Origin: Leishmania mexicana MHOM/GT/2001/U1103
Lineage: Eukaryota; Euglenozoa; Kinetoplastea; Trypanosomatida; Trypanosomatidae
DNA length: 32,430 nucleotides
NCBI RefSeq assembly: GCF_000234665.1
Contig: NC_018319.1
Location: 542,393-574,822 of the forward strand
Reading direction: 5' to 3'
In this document: piece after piece, positions 28,724 to 32,430 of the stretch
How the letters are laid out: each line of letters opens with the position of its first letter
How positions within the stretch are numbered: position 1 is the first letter of the stretch
Position numbers and translations under genes: made by a program
The notes under the pieces: generated by a model
Seen by the model: only the letters and a program-made list of their open reading frames with translations
Databases searched by the model: none
What the model was told of the DNA's origin: nothing

Positions 28724-30355
28724 ATGCCTCCAAAGCGAAAACTCCCGCGTCGTGGGAGGGCCTTGGAGGGTGAGCTCAACCTGGATGCTGTGTCCAACGA
28801 ACGAATCGATGCGGTAACGGCGGAGCCGCTCGATCCTGTCAAGTTTATCGAAGTTCTTAGCCCGGATAAAACACTGCGACTATTTTACAACACAAGCACA
28901 CTGATTCGCATTGCTGTCGACAATGGCGGCTTTATGCAGCCACCACACTTTCGGGAACCCATGTCAAACGCTCTCCGAAAGCGAATCGAAGACACCGAAG
29001 GCAAGAAGTTTCACTTTGAGTCACGAAACACTGTCATTCGAGGCGATGAGGCCGGGGACGACGGCCAAATTGCAGTGCTGCATCGCCACGTCTACTTTGA
29101 CCAGATTATGGACGAGTTCTACTTACTCAATCCCGCAGAAGTCTATGTATGCCCAATGTGTTACGAGCACTACTTGCAGACTCGATTTCTGCCTGCTCGG
29201 ACTGAAGAAGGGCGTCCTGTAAAGCGACTCCAGAGCGGTCTGCCTGTCGTCGACCCTCTGGATGTTCTTTCGCACATGCACGGCGAAGACCCCAGCACTG
29301 GGGACGCAGAGAATGGTGTGCCGATTGTCCTTGACACGGTCTGGGACAATGTTCTCGTTCACATTGTCTTCCGCAGGGCCGCACAATGGAAGACACACAT
29401 GGAGACTCACCATTGGGTGCGCGGCGTAAGCGCTGGAGACTATCGGCTGCGCGATGTGCTTTGCACATACTACAATCACTACAATCAGTGGAATGAAGAA
29501 AAGCACGACGAGGAAGTGAGACTGTACGGTAGCGCTCGAAAGAAAGCCGCTTTAACTCTACAGCGCTATTGGCACATAAATGCCAGCTACAATCGGCTGC
29601 GGTACAACCGAGTGGTTGCTGCGACCGAGTTGGCGGAGGGCCACGCGGAGGCAGTCACAGAGAGCGCGTTTCCAAACGAGACGGTTGCCCACCACTTCAA
29701 TCCAGAAGTAGAAGATGAAGACGACTTTATCAACGACGACACTGACGAAGATGACTCCGTGCCTCCGTACTTGCCTGACCGCGAAGCGTTTGACGATGAG
29801 GAGGACGTCACAGACACGTCAGAGGACGAACCGCGTCAACAGCGCAGAAAGCGCAATCGCGAGCGCTCTGCCGAATCCGAAACTGTCTCATCCCAGTCAA
29901 GGTCCTCTAGCACCACAACATCTTCCACCGACTCCGATTACGCTGCCGAAGTTGAGAAGCAGCGAGCGCTATTCAAGCGAGGGCTTCTTGCTGAAAGGGA
30001 CTGCTATTTTTCGCGGCTCTCTGCAGAAGACAGGCACTTTTTCGAGAAAAGCAGCCGCTCGAATGTGACGCCAAGTCAGCTCTATGATCCTTGCATGCAC
30101 CTGAAAAACACACCAGCATCCACATTGGACAACAATATTGACTGGGAGAACATCGGTGAGACACTACCCATCAAGAACTGCCTGAAGCTGAAAAAGGAGA
30201 GATCCGCTAGTCTTCCCCATGTAGGTGCCGATCTAGAGCTGGTCAAAACAAAACTACTACTCGACGAGGATGAAGCGTCTCCGCTCTGCGTTGATCAACC
30301 ACAACTCAAACCCGGCAGGCCGTCGTCCCGTATGCTGTTGGACGACGATGAGTAG
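28724..30355 (+). CDS. Acidic protein with split C2H2-like zinc motif, telomere-directed
   Basis: The only + strand gene. The frame opens at 28634, but Met31 (28724) begins a more typical MPPKRKLPRRGRALEGE, a basic start that could be a nuclear signal; from there it is 543 residues. Numbering from Met31: residues about 27-80 (DAVTAEPLDP through QPPHFREP) resemble a degenerate U-box fold without the zinc ligands. CPMC (143-146) and HMETHH (225-230) look like the two halves of a C2H2 finger separated by about 80 residues. A Tyr/Arg-rich helical stretch at 275-300 follows. Residues about 328-375 are strongly acidic, then an Arg/Ser-rich part at about 376-410, and a charged tail ending in MLLDDDE. 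No family is recognised. G/C-ending codons are far less dominant than in PDEB or TYW1, though the long frame and composition argue it is real. Nuclear function is inference. Confidence 0.85.
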   Translation: MPPKRKLPRRGRALEGELNLDAVSNERIDAVTAEPLDPVKFIEVLSPDKTLRLFYNTSTLIRIAVDNGGFMQPPHFREPMSNALRKRIEDTEGKKFHFESRNTVIRGDEAGDDGQIAVLHRHVYFDQIMDEFYLLNPAEVYVCPMCYEHYLQTRFLPARTEEGRPVKRLQSGLPVVDPLDVLSHMHGEDPSTGDAENGVPIVLDTVWDNVLVHIVFRRAAQWKTHMETHHWVRGVSAGDYRLRDVLCTYYNHYNQWNEEKHDEEVRLYGSARKKAALTLQRYWHINASYNRLRYNRVVAATELAEGHAEAVTESAFPNETVAHHFNPEVEDEDDFINDDTDEDDSVPPYLPDREAFDDEEDVTDTSEDEPRQQRRKRNRERSAESETVSSQSRSSSTTTSSTDSDYAAEVEKQRALFKRGLLAERDCYFSRLSAEDRHFFEKSSRSNVTPSQLYDPCMHLKNTPASTLDNNIDWENIGETLPIKNCLKLKKERSASLPHVGADLELVKTKLLLDEDEASPLCVDQPQLKPGRPSSRMLLDDDE

Positions 30356-32160
30356 CGGCTGACGGCGGAAATCGTTACACAAAAGCGTTGGTGCTGTGGA
30401 GCACCCACGCCTTTTTTTTCTCTGTCTGCGCAGCATAGATTTCTCCCAGAGTGAGTTCAATGGTGGGCATTGCCTTGCTGCAGAGAAGGGTGGTAGCACA
30501 GTTGGCTTCAGCTTCTTTGCATCTTCTGGAACTGCGAGCAGTTGCGCCCGCTCTTGTCGACGCTTTTTGAATTCCTCTACGTCTCAACATGATGATGCTA
30601 TTGCTTTTTCTTTAGCGATTAACATCAAAGCCTCTGGCGGGAGGGTGTACTTGTCTTCGTTTCAGCTGATATTCGAAAGCAAAAAAAAGAGCGCATAAGA
30701 AATGGTGCGCTTTTCTTTTTGCCTGCTCTGCTCACCAAAAAACGCACTGACTCTTCGACAAGGCTCTTCACTTGATCAAAGGCCATGGAGACAATCTACG
30801 TTGGGCTGGCTCCGCATCCCAAGAGGACGAGAATATCTGCACCTTACTCGGGTGCCATACTGGACACCACTCTCCGCCTCGCGATACCTCATGGCGGACT
30901 AGTTTTTTATGTGCACAATACCATTTTTCTTTCATCTCCTTCGCTGCTTTTGTTGTTCCCCTACTCTTCGTAAAGAAATCGTATCGCGAACTGTCGCTCC
31001 ACTGCCGTGACACAGAGCCCATCGAACACACGCACTTATAACTAGACATTTTGTCTGCGCGGAGATTCCTTCTGGGCTCCAACTCTTCGCCTGGAAGCTA
31101 CAGCTGCTCTCTTCCTTCACGTCCTTTTGTACACACTAACCAACACAGATCACACACGACTCGAGAGACCAGACATGCTCTTCTCTCCTAGTGGTACTGT
31201 ACAACTCTAGTCAACGAGCCATTCCGTACAAACGTGAATAGCACTTCATCAGGGACCGAAGAAACTGTAAGCGCGATCTGCGCACAGTGGCAACCTCCCT
31301 GTGATCTTTTATTTATCAACGGCTCCTCTGCTTGCACAGGATCTCTGAGATTAGCTGTAGCACCGGGTGCAAGGCAGGATGCTTGCACCCAGTGTAGGGA
31401 TGGTGTACCCTATCAGCTGTGCCACTAATGCACTCAGTCGCTGCGACAAGCCTCTTGTGAGGCGAATGCCTAGCGGCGGCTAGGGTGAAGAGGACGCTTG
31501 TGTTGGTGAAGGACACGGTTTTTGTCAAACACACTGTCCCTTATTCCATGGTGACAAGTTTTCACTAGGACCCATCTACTGCTGTGTACGCCGCTTTCAC
31601 GACCCTCTCTTCTCTCCTATTGTTGCGACTCTTGCGCTCATCTGGAAGCTTCGACCGCACCCACACTGTCTTTCCATGCTGGAGAGTCTGCCTAGGTAAC
31701 TCTCTCATGTAGGCTGCTAGTATCCCACTGAAGAGCGAAATCGTGGTTCTCCAATGCATTGCAGTATTTGCTGCGCAGTCCAACAACACTCCCCCTTGGT
31801 CTGTTGCGCTGTGGGTGGCTGCTTTGAAGGATTCTGCCAGACAACGCAGCAACAGCGGCACCGCGTTAGGACTACGTTGTGTGTGCTTGTACGCCTTGCT
31901 TCTGCTACCGGGTTGAGCATTACGAGGAGCGCCCACTGCCCGACTGCGCTACCTGCACCGCGTGTTGTGTGTGTTTAGCCTGCTGCTGTATTTGTGTGTA
32001 TTGCTAGTTGTTTGCGTTGCTGCTGCGGTGTGTGCGGACGTGTGTGGTGTAGCACTGTGATGGTGATGGTTGTCGTTATGGCTGTGGTTGTGGTTGTGTT
32101 GCTGTTATCCCTTGGTGTGTGTGGTCTATTAAAGGTTGTTGTGTGCGTGTGTTATGGCAC
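30356..32160. other. Subtelomeric non-coding region
   Basis: No intact gene. The left part holds the 3' flank of the + gene and a minus-strand relic (30375-30658). The right part, about 31960-32160, becomes GT-rich on + (runs such as TGGTTGTGGTTGTG), as is common next to telomeres. A minus ORF at 31188-31388 (66 codons, ending RNGSLTRVVQYH) looks mildly protein-like but has no support. Confidence 0.65.
30375..30658 (-). pseudogene. Gene relic: C-terminal fragment with stop and frameshift
   Basis: On the minus strand from 30658 one frame reads EDKYTLPPEALMLIAKEKAI, hits a TGA at 30584-30586, then continues in the same frame as DVEEFKKRRQERAQLLAVPE and KKLKPTVLPPFSAA. Near 30470-30490 the sensible reading moves to another frame: MPTIELTLGEIYAAQTEKKK, then AWVLHSTNAF, ending at a TAA (30375-30377). 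The composition (helical, K/E/A-rich, then a compact end) is typical of real protein and unlike the surrounding spacer. I read it as the decayed C-terminal end of a minus-strand gene, the opposite strand to the intact neighbour, whose stop lies 20 bases away. Family unknown. An in-frame stop plus a shift make expression unlikely. Confidence 0.4.
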
Positions 32161-32208
32161 GGGTACGGGTACGGGTACGGGTACGGGTACGGGTACGGGT
32201 ACGGGTAC
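32161..32208 (+). repeat. Variant telomeric array, (GGGTAC)8
   Basis: Eight perfect GGGTAC units directly abut the canonical repeats in the same register: the unit length stays six and only the last two bases change, TA to AC. No mixed units occur and the switch is abrupt at 32209. This may be a fixed variant telomere block or a small satellite derived from one. Confidence 0.95.
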
Positions 32209-32430
32209 GGGTTAGGGTTAGGGTTAGGGTTAGGGTTAGGGTTAGGGTTAGGGTTAGGGTTAGGGTTAGGGTTAGGGTTAGGGTTAGGGTTAGGGTTAGG
32301 GTTAGGGTTAGGGTTAGGGTTAGGGTTAGGGTTAGGGTTAGGGTTAGGGTTAGGGTTAGGGTTAGGGTTAGGGTTAGGGTTAGGGTTAGGGTTAGGGTTA
32401 GGGTTAGGGTTAGGGTTAGGGTTAGGGTTA
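32209..32430 (+). repeat. Telomere, (GGGTTA)37
   Basis: 37 perfect copies of the TTAGGG-type telomere repeat run to the end of the window, G-rich strand 5' to 3' towards the chromosome end. This orients the window as a right chromosome end. The true telomere is probably longer, as assemblies usually truncate it. Confidence 0.98.

Noticed and set aside
31396..31407. AGGGATGGTGTA, 10 of 12 bases like the kinetoplast minicircle origin word GGGGTTGGTGTA
   Set aside because: A two-mismatch 12-mer is expected by chance a few times in a window of this size.
32161..32430. Tandem repeats as a possible CRISPR-like array or coding Gly-Thr repeat
   Set aside because: Six-base units without spacers at a chromosome end are telomeric; the Gly-Thr ORF is just their translation.

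Overview
This is the right-hand end of a trypanosomatid (kinetoplastid protist) chromosome. The last 222 bases are 37 perfect GGGTTA telomere repeats. Long intronless genes lie almost all on one strand, separated by 0.5 to 2.7 kb spacers rich in pyrimidine tracts (purine-rich as given on the + strand), as expected for polycistronic transcription with trans-splicing. Strongly G/C-ending codons in most genes, a 940-residue cAMP phosphodiesterase of the PDEB1 type, and two spacer segments resembling the extinct SIDER retroposons of Leishmania point to Leishmaniinae (Leishmania or a close relative). From memory, the Leishmania PDEB genes lie on chromosome 15, so this may be the equivalent end; that cannot be proved from the sequence alone.

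Layout from left to right. 1-2683 is non-coding and holds a SIDER-like segment. Ten genes then run on the minus strand, away from the telomere. In order of position they are: PDEB phosphodiesterase (2684-5506), a basic HMG-box-like protein with a terminal PP1-docking motif (6837-8768), an unknown protein with a Mic10-like two-helix segment (9528-10457), the replication factor GINS1/PSF1 (11148-11744), a 53-residue hydrophilic protein (12803-12964), a presenilin aspartyl protease (13596-14654), a short-form TYW1 radical-SAM enzyme of wyosine synthesis (15288-16580), an unknown basic protein (17206-17874), an AGC (PDK1-like) kinase fused to a FYVE zinc finger (18457-19683), and condensin subunit 1/CAP-D2 (20502-24296).

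From 24.3 to 28.6 kb comes an AT-richer divergent strand-switch region, where a bidirectional transcription start would be expected. It holds a second SIDER-like segment and what look like fragments of a decayed minus-strand gene. One gene then reads towards the telomere (28724-30355): an acidic protein with a split zinc-finger pattern and a codon bias unlike the other genes. The last 1.8 kb before the telomere has no intact gene, but it contains a short, clearly protein-like minus-strand relic with a stop and a frameshift. It then becomes GT-rich and passes through eight perfect GGGTAC units into the canonical telomere.

The neighbouring genes (cAMP signalling, DNA replication, chromosome condensation, tRNA modification, membrane proteolysis) share no pathway. 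This is normal in trypanosomatid gene clusters, where order reflects co-transcription and not function. I found no tRNA, rRNA, spliced-leader RNA or CRISPR. The most novel material is at the chromosome end: the variant telomeric array, the single telomere-directed gene, and the gene relics around it.
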